A stretch of 64,000 nt of DNA from Daphnia carinata (taxonomy: Eukaryota > Arthropoda > Branchiopoda > Diplostraca > Daphniidae), in contig NC_081332.1 of NCBI RefSeq assembly GCF_022539665.2, positions 7,158,303 through 7,222,302 on the forward strand, given 5' to 3'. The translations under genes and the position numbers were made by a program. Each line of letters opens with the position of its first letter. Position 1 is the first letter of the stretch. Below, piece after piece: positions 1 through 10,577 of this stretch. The notes beneath the pieces were generated by a model. The model had not been told where the DNA came from. It did no database searches and worked only from the letters and a program-made list of their open reading frames with translations.

Positions 1-22
1 TGAAATTCTACACGGAGAGTAC

Positions 23-1155
23 ATGGAGATAGAGACCATAGCTACCGAATTAAGCCCTATTCTCCCGGCAACACAGACCGCCCTTATTCCTGAATCACTT
101 AGCATAAGCGAACCCCCCAAAATCTGTCTAGTAATTGGCGAAGAAGACCAAACACAACTCAACGTCCCGACAAATAATTCGGTTTTAGAAGAAATCGAAC
201 CGGTCAATAAGATCAGCATAGAAAATAACGAAACCATCATATCCCATCACGATTTGGTAGACAATCACACCACAGAAAAAAACGAACGAAACTATTAGTG
301 AAAACCTAACAAAAAACACAATATCCGACACTCCACACCCTTCCCCTACAGCTTCCGATTCATTCTTTGAGTTAGTCGATCGCCTCTCAGGTCACCTCCA
401 CATTGCACCACCAAATACCGACACCAACACCCCACCGACAAATATTCCATCACACACGCTCAACTCAACCATAGAAGTCATTAACAACCCCATACCTTTT
501 GTACCTTACGTCGGTATCGACGACATCCTTGCGGCTCTAAGCCAACACAGCAACGCTATTGGCGGAGACAAAGAGAGCAACGATATCATAGAATTCCCCC
601 TAAAAACCGAACCAACGCATGGAAAAGTGGATAATCACCACAAGAATCGTGACGTTACACAACCAATACGCCCATACACTTCGGCAGGAATTACTACGTA
701 TACGGCCGGCATACCCGCAAGCCAGTGTAATAATCACCTATATAACAACGACACTAGAGGAAAAACCATCTGAACAACAAATTCACTCCCTGCGACAGGC
801 CATTTTGCGTGCACATCTAGAGATTTGCGACCAACACTCCCACTTTCCACTTCCACCTCACTTTTTCGACCTATTACACAAACTAGTCGAACTCGTAGGG
901 AAGACGAAAATTACGGAAGTCCAACAAACCGCAAAACAGGCAGTGAACGATCTGACAGTCCTTTTGTGTGCATTTGTGACGGCTGCCTTAACCGAAACCA
1001 AGTCTGTCCTGCACTTCATCAAAACAACGGATCATTCGTGCAAACAGCACAAGCATTCACAGAAGTGCTCCAGAAGCAAGCACAGCCCAAGCGCACGACA
1101 CACCAGGGAATTCACTTTCTTATACGGCCAATCAAAAACCTTGCAACGATTCTAA
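23..1155 (+). pseudogene. Pre-Gag region of gypsy A (frameshifted)
   Basis: Two open stretches (23-298 and 619-1155) lie in different frames, with a third open frame between them, so this looks like one longer reading frame broken by indels. The first part is low-complexity, rich in Thr, Ile, Glu and Asn, and probably disordered. The second part (about 180 residues) has a helical pattern around PHFFDLLHKLVELVG followed by KITEVQQTAKQAVNDL. Element B has a similar stretch (PKLWDQLIRLLNDFG) at the equivalent place, so this module is conserved within the family. Its function is unknown; an N-terminal extension of Gag is the simplest reading. Confidence 0.5.
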
Positions 1156-1614
1156 ACACAAAGTAGCAGATAGCAATTACGCTATTCTGTACCAGAATCA
1201 GCCAACTGATCAAACCACTGCTAGACCTCAGCCGCGTTACAGTTCTCTCGCCGTCATTGAAGGCCAAAGTTCAGCTTCTCGGAACCCAAATACAAACCAA
1301 CAAGTTTATTACCCTCCACAAGAAATACAAAACCCTTACACACTCGGGATTGATACTAATCGAGCTCAGCCTCTAGTCCAAATCGACACACATACGTCGT
1401 ATCCGACAGGAACGGACTTCAAGACAACCGAAGGAAATACAAAAACCTGAGGGCTCCACGGCGATCGCTCAACCCCCCCAATCGATCGAACACAAAGAGC
1501 ATTCATTCAAGGGAAAAGAGACCTATAATTTCAATACCGAGAACAATCAAGAAATGGTTACACCGAAATACCCACCGAAAAACCGAACAACGAAAAGGCA
1601 GAGAAGCTATTACC

Positions 1615-2790
1615 ATGCTGAATCAACTCCAAAATTTTTCGGGGAGTACCGCCGTCCGCTTCGATCGTTGGATTAAACTTTTCGACAACGTCGTTGACAT
1701 GTCCAACTGGGACAATTCCGAAATAATTAGCATGCTGTCAACTAAAATGTCAGGCGAAGCTTATGACTTATTACAAAATATCTTGGAATCCAGCGATACT
1801 TACGAGTACGAAGACATAAAAAAACTCTTCCAAGAAAATTACCACGGTTCCGAAGACATCGATTTCTACCAAATCCAGTTCGACGAAATACAACGAAAAC
1901 CGAAAGAGAATATTTTAAATTACGCCTACAGACTGAAAACTCTCTATAAACGCGCTTATCCCTCCAATTACCAAGAAACGCCCGAAGAACAAACAACGCA
2001 ACTAAGATTACTTAGGCAAAAATTCCTGCAAGGACTTGAAGCGGAACTACAAAACATCGTAAGACACAAAATGGTGTCCAGTTTTGAAGAGCTGGTGTCC
2101 ATCACACAGAAATACGCAAAGCGCGTCCAGTCGGATATAATAGAAAAAGACAAACGGATATTTGTTAATGCAGTGACAAATACCCCAAATGATACAGCAA
2201 TATTAAACGCAATCGAAAAACAAAGTGACCATATCAACTCAATCGCCTCTTGCCTGAAAATAGCCACCACGGAACCTACTCGACAAGAAACAAACATATC
2301 GCCTGAATTGGACAACAAAATCGACCGCCTAACGGATGTCATTACGAATCTAGGCAACCTCATGCGCACGAACTTCCGACAAGAGAATGGAAACCATTAC
2401 CCAATAAGAAACAACCCCAATTATCCCCCTAAACAGGTCAACTTCTCAGACCCCGCCCCAAGTAACACTTTCACTTGCCAAGGCCAAATGAATGGGTTCC
2501 GTCAGCCTTTCACAAATACTTTCGGTAAACACAACGAAAACACCCCAGGTCAACAACCCTTCCAGCAAAACAGGTCGGCGCAAAACGCCGCAGGGTGTTC
2601 CAACTGCGGACTCACAAACCATAGCATTGAATCTTGCTTCCGATTCCTGAGGCAACAGACAACACCGGGAACGCCACCTACCTGTTATTTTTGCCAACAG
2701 TTGGGGCATATAGCGAAATTTTGCCCCAATAAGAAAAACTTAATAAGGTCCAATGAAATTAAGGATGCTACGAATCAGGAAAACGAATAA
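1615..2790 (+). CDS. Gag polyprotein of gypsy A
   Basis: 391 residues from an ATG. Residues about 1-180 are the helical Gag core (RFDRWIKLFDNVVDMSNW near the start, then NYAYRLKTLYKRAYP). The middle is Gln/Asn/Pro-rich. The C-terminus carries two C-x2-C-x4-H-x4-C zinc knuckles, CSNCGLTNHSIESC and CYFCQQLGHIAKFC, typical of nucleocapsid. The frame is open upstream back to about 1354 with no ATG, so an unspliced fusion to the pre-Gag region is possible. The stop at 2788-2790 overlaps the start of the pol frame, which lies in -1. No internal stop is seen, so this is the best preserved gag in the window. Confidence 0.85.
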   Translation: MLNQLQNFSGSTAVRFDRWIKLFDNVVDMSNWDNSEIISMLSTKMSGEAYDLLQNILESSDTYEYEDIKKLFQENYHGSEDIDFYQIQFDEIQRKPKENILNYAYRLKTLYKRAYPSNYQETPEEQTTQLRLLRQKFLQGLEAELQNIVRHKMVSSFEELVSITQKYAKRVQSDIIEKDKRIFVNAVTNTPNDTAILNAIEKQSDHINSIASCLKIATTEPTRQETNISPELDNKIDRLTDVITNLGNLMRTNFRQENGNHYPIRNNPNYPPKQVNFSDPAPSNTFTCQGQMNGFRQPFTNTFGKHNENTPGQQPFQQNRSAQNAAGCSNCGLTNHSIESCFRFLRQQTTPGTPPTCYFCQQLGHIAKFCPNKKNLIRSNEIKDATNQENE

Positions 2791-4172
2791 GGGCCGGCCT
2801 TAGAATAGGGTCGCCAGAGAATAGGTCAGTAAGCCCCGAACCATTATCATCAGTCGCAAAAATTACAGCATTCAGTAAATCAGCAGCCCCACGACTTTCC
2901 GTAAAGATTCACAATACTCCGTTTAAAGCATTATTCGATACTGGCGCGGCCAGGAGCCAATTACATATAGATATTTTTAATCAAATAACGTCGGAACATC
3001 AACTAAGTTGCTCTGAGTCTGACGTAGAATTATACGATGTGCACAATAGGAAACTGTTCACATTAGGGATAGTCTCCCTACCTGTTGTTTACGGCGCCAA
3101 TATACTAGACCAAGAATTTATTGTCACCAATGGTATTTCCGAAGCATGTATATTGGGTTTGGACGCCGCAGACAAACACGAGTTTATTTTTGATGGCCGT
3201 TCTAAAACAATATTCCTCGTCCGTGACAGACCAGAAAGTAAACTAGAAGTAAAACAAGAGGGTTTATTACCGAAGGGCCAAGAGCCAATAGTTAAAAGTA
3301 CCATGACTTTAGTTAAAAGGGTCTTAATTGCACTCAGATCTTCTCAAGTCGTGAAAGCCACATTTCAGGAGACTGGTAATATTATGGACACCAGTCCTCT
3401 CTTTTTATTTTCCCAGAGTATGGATTCACCTGAAGGAATATTTATAGTCGATTTCGTAAATGCTAGGAACAGAAACGGAAGATATCAGATCGTTGTGGAA
3501 AATAAATCCAATAGGGCACATACTCTGCCGAGGGATAGTCCCCTAGGAGAGGTAGAACTTTCTTGTCAGCAATACTGCAATCTGCTATTGCAGATCGAAC
3601 TAGAAGAATCATCTAAAGAAAAAACTGCCTTTATCGTAGAAAATAACCTATACGAATTTGTTAGAATGCCTTTTGGATAATGTAATGCGCCGGTTACCTT
3701 CCAGCGATTAGTGAACCATATATTAAGATATGTTGCAGGTCAGAAAGCCCTAGTTTATTTAGATGACTTAATTATTTTTTCCGACTCCTTCGAAAGCCAT
3801 CTGAGCGACATTCGGGAAGTCTTCTCTTTAATTAAAAACGCAGGATTAAAATTAAAACTAAAGAAATGTCAATTCTTGAAACAAGCAGTAAATTATCTGG
3901 TGCATATCATTTCCACCGACGGTATCGGCCCGGGCCCAGACAAAATAGACAAAATAGCTAATTATAAAGTTCCAACGTCAGCCGAAGAAGTACGATCCTT
4001 TTCAGGATTAGCTGGGTATTATCGACGCTTTATCGAAAATTTCGGAGCTATTGCCCAACCATTAACCGCAAAAACCCATAAAAATGCATTAAACAGATCC
4101 TTCGTCTGGTCGGATGACGATCAAAAGGCTTTCGAAAAACTGCGTACATTTTTAATCACTCCCCACTATTAG
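2763..4172 (+). pseudogene. Pol N-terminal part of gypsy A: protease and deleted reverse transcriptase
   Basis: The frame opens at 2763, in -1 relative to gag and overlapping it by 28 nt. The aspartic protease motif LFDTGAA is at 2931-2951, followed by the conserved EFIVTNGIS and CILGLDA. The RT then starts abruptly: sequence equivalent to the fingers and the LDLASGYW catalytic Asp of element B is absent, and the frame jumps near 3600 to KTAFIVENNLYEF. A TAA at 3678-3680 sits where element B has the Leu of FGLCNAP. The YLDDLIIF active-site box survives at about 3755-3780. The frame ends at 4172 and coding continues in another frame. Without the fingers this RT cannot be functional. Confidence 0.85.
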
Positions 4173-4201
4173 CATACCCTAACTTCGACCTCGAATTTTT
4201 A

Positions 4202-6253
4202 TTGTTCACCGATGCCTGCGATTACGGAATCGGCTCTGTTCTTTCACAGATACAACACGGTGTAGAAAAACCCATAGCATACGCGAGTCGACAACTAAAA
4301 CCGGCTGAACAAAAATACGCTACAGTAGAAAAAGAGGCATTAGCAGTTGTATTCTCTATTAAGCATTTCCGACACTACTTGCTAGATAAACCATTTACGG
4401 TGATTAGCGATCACCGCCCTCTTCAATGGTTGGAAGAACAGAAAGACAACAACGGCAGATTAGGCCGTTGGGCTATTTTATTAGCCGGTACCAACTACAA
4501 CATTAAGTATCGGCCAGGACGCGTACACCAAAACGCCGATTGCCTGTCACGCCTTCGTGTCGCTCATATTCATATGGATAACGCAGAAATAGATATAGTA
4601 GCTAGCCAAACTACAGACCCATTATGTCAAGCAATAAGGAAATATCTAGACGACGGAGTCCTCTCCGACGAGGACGAAAAGAATATGCCAATCTGGGCAA
4701 AAGAAATTAGTTTCTACCAAGTTACAAATAGTGTACTTTACAGAATAGAAACATCAACGGCAAAAAGCCGGAGAAATATTCTGAACCCCCAGGTTATCCT
4801 GCCCCTTACGTTACGACGGGCAGTATTAAAACAAATGCACGACGAACCTATTTCAGGCCACCTCGCTTTCCTTAGAACCTATCTAAAAGTCAAAAATAAT
4901 TACTACTGGCCCACAATGAGAAAAGACATAAAAGAATATTGCTCTGCTTGCGAAATGTGTATTGCAAACACTAATTCTACACTGAGAGCCTTCCTTTTCC
5001 CCCACGAATTAGCTAAATTTCCATTCCAGATTATAGGAATAGACTTTTTGGGTCCGATCCAACCAATATCCCCTAATGGAAATAACTGTATTTGCGTAAT
5101 CACCGATTACTTCACGAAGTACGTCATCGCCGTTGCCCTACCCGACCAAACTGCCCGCACCACGGCCGAATGCGTGTATAAAAATGTTGTATTGACCCAC
5201 GGGGCCCCACTAGCTATCGTCTCTGATAGAGGACCGAATTTTACCTCCGGTCTATTTAAATACTTTTGTAAACAACTTAACATCGAACAAAGATTCACTA
5301 CGGCATATAACCCAGCAAGCAATGGGGAAACGGAAAGATTTAACCGAACCCTCACCACGATGCTAAGAAAAGAACTCGTAGATGGGCAACATCATAATTG
5401 GGAAGATGTATTGGGAGAAATCTGTTTCGCATACCGCGCCTCCGTTCACTCCTCCACCAACGAGTCACCTTACTATATGATGCACAGCCGTGACTGTAAC
5501 ATGCCTATAAACACAATTCTGGGAGCAACTTCTGAAGCCATACCCTCATCATGTGGTTACGTCGATACACTGCTCGAAAGACTACGATATAGCTTTCACC
5601 GGACACGGGAAGAAAATGAAAGAGCCAGGGAACGCCAAAAGGAACAATACAACAAAAGGGCCAAAATATTTAATTACAGACCGGGAGATCGAGTCTTATT
5701 AGATGTCCGGGTGGTGCAAAAAGGAGACAACAGGAAATTTACATCGAAATTTCGAGGCCCTTATCGCGTCGTCAAAGTGTACTCAAATCGCCCAGTGGAC
5801 ATAGCAGACAATTCATATAACTGCCAACTAGTGCACAGTAATCGACTTAAACCGTTGTACGAGACAATGTTATGGACAGACGAACCCATGCCAGATATCG
5901 AGCCTGCGGTCGAACCAAACGACCAATTTCGGAAACACATCGCTACTCAAACTTGTGTAGAGGAACAATTGGATAGTGAAAACAACTCCGACCAGGCTAT
6001 AGTGGAACGAAGTGATGTTACAAACACTATCGAACTAGAAAATAATGCGTCACAAAGTGAGGCTACATTAGTACCGCCGAATTCAACTGCGCCAAACCTA
6101 GATGATGTGATTCTCGAACACATGTGCAACACGTCCATTGCAACCCCGAATGGCAATTCCCACGGTTGCGTGCCAGGTCAACAATCAAACCAAGGACGCG
6201 TCTTATCTCGGAAATCTAAACAAAAAAAAAAAAAAAAAAAAAAAAAACAATAG
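4202..6253 (+). CDS. Pol C-terminal part of gypsy A: RNase H and integrase
   Basis: An open frame of 683 codons, with no ATG at its head because it is the continuation of pol after a frameshift. RNase H begins at FTDACDYGIGSVLSQ and includes EKEALAVVFSIKHFRHYLL and the VISDHRPLQWL box. The integrase has an H-H-C-C zinc domain (HDEPISGHL ... CSACEMC) and a DD35E core with GIDFLGP, SDRGPNFTSG and NGETERFNRTL. A GPY/F module (KFRGPYRVVKVY) follows. The last 130 residues are acidic and low-complexity and end in a lysine run encoded by a 25-nt A tract. All catalytic acids are present, so integrase may be the only intact activity in this element. Confidence 0.85.
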   Translation: MFTDACDYGIGSVLSQIQHGVEKPIAYASRQLKPAEQKYATVEKEALAVVFSIKHFRHYLLDKPFTVISDHRPLQWLEEQKDNNGRLGRWAILLAGTNYNIKYRPGRVHQNADCLSRLRVAHIHMDNAEIDIVASQTTDPLCQAIRKYLDDGVLSDEDEKNMPIWAKEISFYQVTNSVLYRIETSTAKSRRNILNPQVILPLTLRRAVLKQMHDEPISGHLAFLRTYLKVKNNYYWPTMRKDIKEYCSACEMCIANTNSTLRAFLFPHELAKFPFQIIGIDFLGPIQPISPNGNNCICVITDYFTKYVIAVALPDQTARTTAECVYKNVVLTHGAPLAIVSDRGPNFTSGLFKYFCKQLNIEQRFTTAYNPASNGETERFNRTLTTMLRKELVDGQHHNWEDVLGEICFAYRASVHSSTNESPYYMMHSRDCNMPINTILGATSEAIPSSCGYVDTLLERLRYSFHRTREENERARERQKEQYNKRAKIFNYRPGDRVLLDVRVVQKGDNRKFTSKFRGPYRVVKVYSNRPVDIADNSYNCQLVHSNRLKPLYETMLWTDEPMPDIEPAVEPNDQFRKHIATQTCVEEQLDSENNSDQAIVERSDVTNTIELENNASQSEATLVPPNSTAPNLDDVILEHMCNTSIATPNGNSHGCVPGQQSNQGRVLSRKSKQKKKKKKKKQ

Positions 6254-6312
6254 CGTAGAATAGGGCAGGCAATATAAAAACATTTACCCTTAAAACAAAT
6301 CAATAAACTAAT

Positions 6313-6336
6313 AAAAAAAAAAAAAAAAAAGGGGGA
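6313..6336 (+). promoter_or_regulatory. Internal polypurine-tract-like run
   Basis: A run of about 18 A followed by GGGGGAG and then TG lies just after the end of pol. It has the form of a polypurine tract next to an LTR start, yet it sits about 3.7 kb before the LTR-like segment and before the accessory and envelope ORFs. It could be a central tract or a relic of an older 3' end. Homopolymer length here is prone to sequencing error. Confidence 0.35.
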
Positions 6337-6433
6337 GTGCGCAAGGAAGGACCATCGCGACTGTTTACAATCAGGTCAACACGCCCTAGCAAGTTCATAA
6401 GCTCCCTGCTACGTTACAAGGGACGACAAGGAG

Positions 6434-6441
6434 TATTTAAG
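6434..6441 (+). promoter_or_regulatory. TATA-like box before accessory ORF
   Basis: TATTTAAG lies about 57-64 nt upstream of the ATG at 6498 in an otherwise non-coding stretch. It could serve an internal promoter for the accessory ORF. The only evidence is motif and spacing. Confidence 0.25.
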
Positions 6442-6497
6442 CAACTGCAAAACGACAACCAAACATCCACTTCACCTTCAACATCACCAGCAAGAAC

Positions 6498-7005
6498 ATG
6501 TCTGACAAATGGGAACCGCTCTCCGACGAGGATTGGAGCCTCATTGAGAATGTCTGGGCAAACGGAAGCCCCTGGAACAGCACCATTGACTTGGACGCTT
6601 CCTACGACACGGACGAAACGGCTAAGCTTCCAGACGACCGCTCCCCGTCCGAGAAGATAGGCCAGGGCCTCTCGGATGAAGATTTAGACGCCTACTTCTC
6701 GAACCCCGGCAGCCTGAACCATCTGGTCGAGAACGAGGCAGGGAACACTGACTGGGGGAAAATTTCTCGCCCTAGACCGCTATGTGGCCCGTCTGAAGAA
6801 CGGCACTAGCACAAGGAAATGGACGCCGTTCGGCCTCCCTACCATGGAATGGCAACCCTACGGCTTCATCACGAAAGCGAAAAAAGCGACCGACGACAAC
6901 AAACTACGGTCAACCGGCCAAGGTTGGCTGCCCACCAAAATGGAGACAATTTTACTGATGTTTTGTGCAATCCTCTTTATTTTTGTATTGTTTTTCTTTA
7001 AGTAA
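6498..7005 (+). pseudogene. Acidic accessory ORF with C-terminal membrane anchor (frameshifted)
   Basis: From an ATG at 6498, about 100 residues are strongly acidic (SDEDWSLIENVW, LDASYDTDET, LSDEDLDAYF). Near 6765, at GGGGGAAAATTT, the reading must shift +1 to continue into a second stretch. That stretch is basic and aromatic (RKWTPFGLPTMEWQPYG) and ends in one hydrophobic segment, ILLMFCAILFIFVLFFF, with only a Lys after it. Together this would be a roughly 170-residue tail-anchored protein with an acidic head. I recognise no family. It lies between integrase and envelope, where some retroviruses keep accessory genes. The shift may be a mutation or a programmed event. Confidence 0.45.
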
Positions 7006-7346
7006 TAACAAATAAAAAAAAAAAAAAAAAAAAGAACCCTTAAACTTCTTTTCTACCCTTGGATTTATCATATATAAAAAAAAAGTAGTAACAATAAAGA
7101 AAGAAATGATTCAAAAAAACAAACAAACAAACAAACAAAGTAAAAAAAAAATAAACGAAAAAAAAAAATAATAACTAAACAACAAAAATAAATATATAAT
7201 AAACAAAACAAAATAACATAAAACAGTGCATATACGAACTCCTCCTACTTCATATGTATTCCTTTTTTTTCATGTGCCGAACATACGCCGCATGACGTAT
7301 GACGCGCCACCTATAGTTTCCTCGCCACACGCCATCTTCCAAAAAC
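7006..7346. other. A-rich non-coding stretch
   Basis: Several poly-A runs and repeated AAACAAACAAAC-type sequence follow the accessory ORF. AATAAA-like signals are frequent. No coding potential or structured RNA is evident. Confidence 0.5.
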
Positions 7347-7542
7347 AGCATTGCCATGTCTCCCCAACCATTTTCTCGCATCCCTTTACTTTCAAAAAAA
7401 AAAAAAAAAAAAAAGAAGGGCAGCATTGCCATATCTGCCTGACCATTTCCGCGTACCCACCCTATTTTCCACAAACAGCATTGCCATGTCTCAACAAACG
7501 GTTCCTCGCCCAATATATTCCCTCAGCAGCATTGCCATGTCT
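7347..7542 (+). repeat. Degenerate tandem repeat keyed by AGCATTGCCATGTCT
   Basis: The 15-mer occurs at 7347, 7422 (one mismatch, CCATATCT), 7477 and 7528. Spacing is 75, 55 and 51 bp; the first interval is lengthened by a 20-nt A tract. It marks a decayed tandem repeat with a unit of roughly 50-55 bp. ORFs drawn through it are by-products. Confidence 0.6.
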
Positions 7543-7783
7543 CTTCAAGCCTATTGTGATCCTCCTTTCCTTCTGATTTACAACGTTGCCGTTCCCTGGT
7601 TTTCCAATCCTAGTTTACGCCATTATTGGCCATTACTTAGCTACCTTTATTACCCTATTAGCGATCTTCAACAAAAAAAAAATTTTTCTTTTTTTTTTTA
7701 AGTGCAAGATACATAGAAATAAATTTTAATTCAAGCAAATATTACCAAAATACAACAACAACAAAAAAGTTTAAGGCCCAGTC

Positions 7784-7870
7784 GTCGGATACGGGTTTGT
7801 GGGGTTTGAACCCACGTCCAGCCTGCAGCATTTGCATGGCAGGCCACTGCGATGGTAAACGGCGACACTA
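7784..7870 (-). other. tRNA-like or SINE-like B-box region
   Basis: On the minus strand GTGGGTTCAAACCCCAC forms a 5-bp T-stem with a 7-nt TTCAAAC loop, which is a good RNA polymerase III B box. Upstream a CCTGC...GCAGG stem encloses a 12-nt loop rather than the 7-nt anticodon loop, and no proper D arm is seen. This is not an intact tRNA; a tRNA-derived SINE fragment is more likely. Confidence 0.35.
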
Positions 7871-8106
7871 AATGGCAGACCAATGCGGCAAACTACGACT
7901 ATGATAAGATTATGTTTAGTATTCGCAAAATCCCACAACTACAATTTATTCTACATACTATTAATAATATTTTGTCCCCGTACGTTCCTCCTTATCATTC
8001 CCATACGAATATGTTAACCCCTTGATAATTATATTCCAAACAAACAAAAAAAAATGGAAAAGAAAAAGTACTGCCAGAAATATGGTAGTTAAACAAAAAT
8101 GTTTTT

Positions 8107-9831
8107 ATGATTTCCCAGATCATGCTGATCCCTATCGCGTTGACCCTCCTGCTCTCATCATCAAGAGCATTTCAAACCACAACATGCAACTGTAATAACC
8201 CGACTGGAGTTGGACTTCTTCAGTTCTCCGACGGTCTTTGCGAGCCTGCCACACGCGTCTCACACACTAAAGTGGACTACCGAGTAATGACCGACAAAAA
8301 AGCAGCCTTTAACTTCCCAGGATATATCTGCGGCAGATGGAAATCAATCAAACACATCACGATCAATTTCGTGGGACAAGTCATAATCGTCCCGGAACGC
8401 ATCGTCATGGAAACAACAGCCGTAGAGTGCGATATCATGAGGCAGTCAAAAAGATTCAACGAGGGCCCAATGACCATATCAGAAAGCAAATGGGTATTCA
8501 ACCAAGAGCCAGACGACGTAGGATATTGGCTAAGGACCACTACCGTGGTCACCATCAACTGCATGTTGGAGGAAGTTGTCCTCTCCCGCATCGATGAAGG
8601 GGACATAATCAATACTCCCTTAGGAAGAGCCAACGTGACGCATGGTTCCTTATCTCACAATCACCTCACCTTATTCTGGATCGACACATATGGAAAAGCA
8701 ACCGACATCTCCCTCAGACAATTAGAAAAGGGTGTGGGATACTGTTACGAATCTTCAACAAACGGAACTTGGATTCTCCAAGATGACTCCAAACAACTAG
8801 ACTTCCATGTACGACTGATGTCACGTTGTCAGTCTGTGAAGTGCGACAAAAAGATAGAAAGTTGGGCCGTAGTTGGAGACAACCATTTATTCGTCACCAC
8901 ATACCCGTTGGGCCCAACTGCAGTCACCATGCCTTCAATCATCAAAAACACTACAACTAACATGAGCGACTCCCTAGACATCAACATCCGGCAAAACGCT
9001 AGAATCCAATATCTAGAAGATGCTGCCATCCGCCACGAAATCGAACTCGTCCGAATCGTCCAGAGCTTACAATGTGACCAGCGACGCACCTAACACGCAC
9101 AAACTGTATCAACTGCTCAATCTAATGGATGGTTGGCAGCCACACAACTGGGCCTCCGTCAGTGCGTGAAACTGATCGCTACCGGAAACATCGTCTCAGC
9201 CATCCAGTGTACTCCTACGACGGTCAATTTCACAACAGACACCACCATTTGTGGACCACAACCACGGTTCGGGAATTCTACCATCGGCCGATCCGGGTGG
9301 GAACTCACAGAGTTCACGTCATGCTACTGGGCTGGTGGAATCGTTAACTTTAACGATAAACCATATGCCTACCGCAATAACACGTGGCAACTGGCCGAAT
9401 CATCCGTCGTCGTACCGCAGCCTGATCTAGCCGACGCTTTCCGTTACCAAGATGTCGATTTCTTTGAGTACTAGCATCAAACCAACCCCGCATATACAGA
9501 CACTCTGGTTAGCCCAATGGATGTGATGGCCGACATTACAGCAGCCATGAACGAACATTCGGGGACTGGACCAAATCTAAACACAGGAGCTTCCGCAATC
9601 GTCATCTCAGCAGCCGAAAAAGCCGCTCTCGGCACCTTTACCAATTGGTTCGAGAATGTTAAAGTCTACTCGTTTATCATTTTACTTATCGCCGCCTTCC
9701 TTCTACTCGCTCGCGGCTGCTATGCCCTCGGATTTTGTGGGTTAATATGGAGATGTTGTTGTAAACCCCCACGCCCCCCCCCCCCTACAGCAGTTTACCG
9801 ACCGCAGAACAACCGCCCGAGAGAGCCCTAA
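8107..9831 (+). pseudogene. Envelope-like glycoprotein of gypsy A, two in-frame stops
   Basis: A single frame runs from the ATG at 8107 to 9831 and is broken only by TAA at 9091-9093 and TAG at 9472-9474. It opens with a signal peptide (LIPIALTLLLSSSRA), then a Cys-rich ectodomain beginning TTCNCNNPTG, with several N-x-T/S sites. A predicted helix (NARIQYLEDAAIRHEIEL) precedes SNGWLAATQLGL. The transmembrane segment is VYSFIILLIAAFLLLA, followed by a Cys- and Pro-rich tail. The same layout, with INGILATAAIGLPIC in place of SNGWLAATQLGL, occurs in gypsy C. The general build resembles class III-like glycoproteins of chuviruses captured by arthropod retroelements; that family link is inference. 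Without readthrough, no membrane-anchored product would be made. Confidence 0.75.
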
Positions 9832-10019
9832 ACTTCTTTTGGATTGTGGGACGCAATCTGGTATGACGGGGAGCGATGTAACGAATCGTCTAGCGAAGCC
9901 CCTTCTTACCTTCTTTCTCAATAGACTAGAACCTCATACCTGTAGCCCCTTGTTACTCAGAGCCTTCATTTACTAACCTAGTTGTAAACTCACTTAAGAA
10001 TATAAAAATAATGAAGACA

Positions 10020-10577
10020 TGTCTGGGCACGCTGGCTAAAAATAGATTTATTTCGGTTGGTCCGAGATTGCCCGAAATGGCCTAAAACCGCCCGACCGAT
10101 TTCTAGCTATCGTCCAAATTCGTTCGATACCGCTCGAATTTGCCCGCCTATACCTCTTCATTGCGCCCAAAATCGCCCGATATCGCCCGATATCGCCGCC
10201 TATCCGTTAACACTGTCCCGTAGGACTCTCACGGTCGATGGCTAACATATAAGAAGCCATCGACAACTCACAGTAGTTAGTCGATCCTGGAAGAACTATC
10301 TCGTGTAGACCTTCAGCGCCCTTCCGAGCCGCTACTCCATCCTTTCCAGCTGAAGCGTAAGTCTTCTCTTAATAATATTCGCTACTTGTCTTAGCTATCC
10401 ATTGGTCGTGTAAGCCAAGTAACTTGATACGCCACTGGAGGCCCTTGCCTTCGATCTGTTCAATCTATTGACTGCTTGTGGTCTCTTAATACACGTTATT
10501 CTATCGTACACGTATTGTCTTACGCTTATTTGTACACGACATTGTGAGTAGCAGCGCCGCGTTTAGTTGTATTTTCA
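10020..10577 (+). repeat. LTR-like segment, possible 3' LTR of gypsy A
   Basis: The segment starts TGTCTGGG and ends TTTTCA. A TATA-like CATATAAG is at 10246-10253, with a possible initiator (CTCACAGTAG) about 20 nt further on. The upstream part has repeated CGCCCGA-type words that could be protein-binding sites. No second copy is visible in the window, so the LTR identity rests on position and signals. TTGGAGGCAAC directly after it looks like a primer-binding site, so it could instead be the 5' LTR of another, deleted element. Confidence 0.35.

Larger units (their letters stand above)
1..10577 (+). mobile_element. Ty3/gypsy-type retroelement A with envelope-like gene, left end outside window
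   Basis: Order on the plus strand: pre-Gag region, Gag with two CCHC knuckles, protease, reverse transcriptase, RNase H, integrase, a small acidic ORF, an envelope-like frame, then an LTR-like segment. Protease-RT-RNase H-integrase is the Ty3/gypsy order. The 5' LTR is not in the window. The element is dead: the RT has an internal deletion, pol carries a stop and a frameshift, and the envelope frame has two stops. The right boundary is inferred from a TG...CA segment with a TATA-like box and is uncertain. Element B downstream is a relative in gag and pol. Confidence 0.85.

Noticed and set aside
7347-7542. Relation of the AGCATTGCCATGTCT repeat to the CTATTGCCATGTCA ends of the 24.8-kb MITE
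   Set aside because: Only about 11 bases are shared and the surroundings differ; not enough to claim kinship.
7226-7701. Overlapping ORFs in the A-rich region of element A
   Set aside because: Composition follows homopolymers and the tandem repeat; no motif or conservation.
7784-7870. Functional tRNA gene on the minus strand
   Set aside because: The B box and T arm are good, but no D arm and a 12-nt anticodon-loop region; kept only as tRNA-like.
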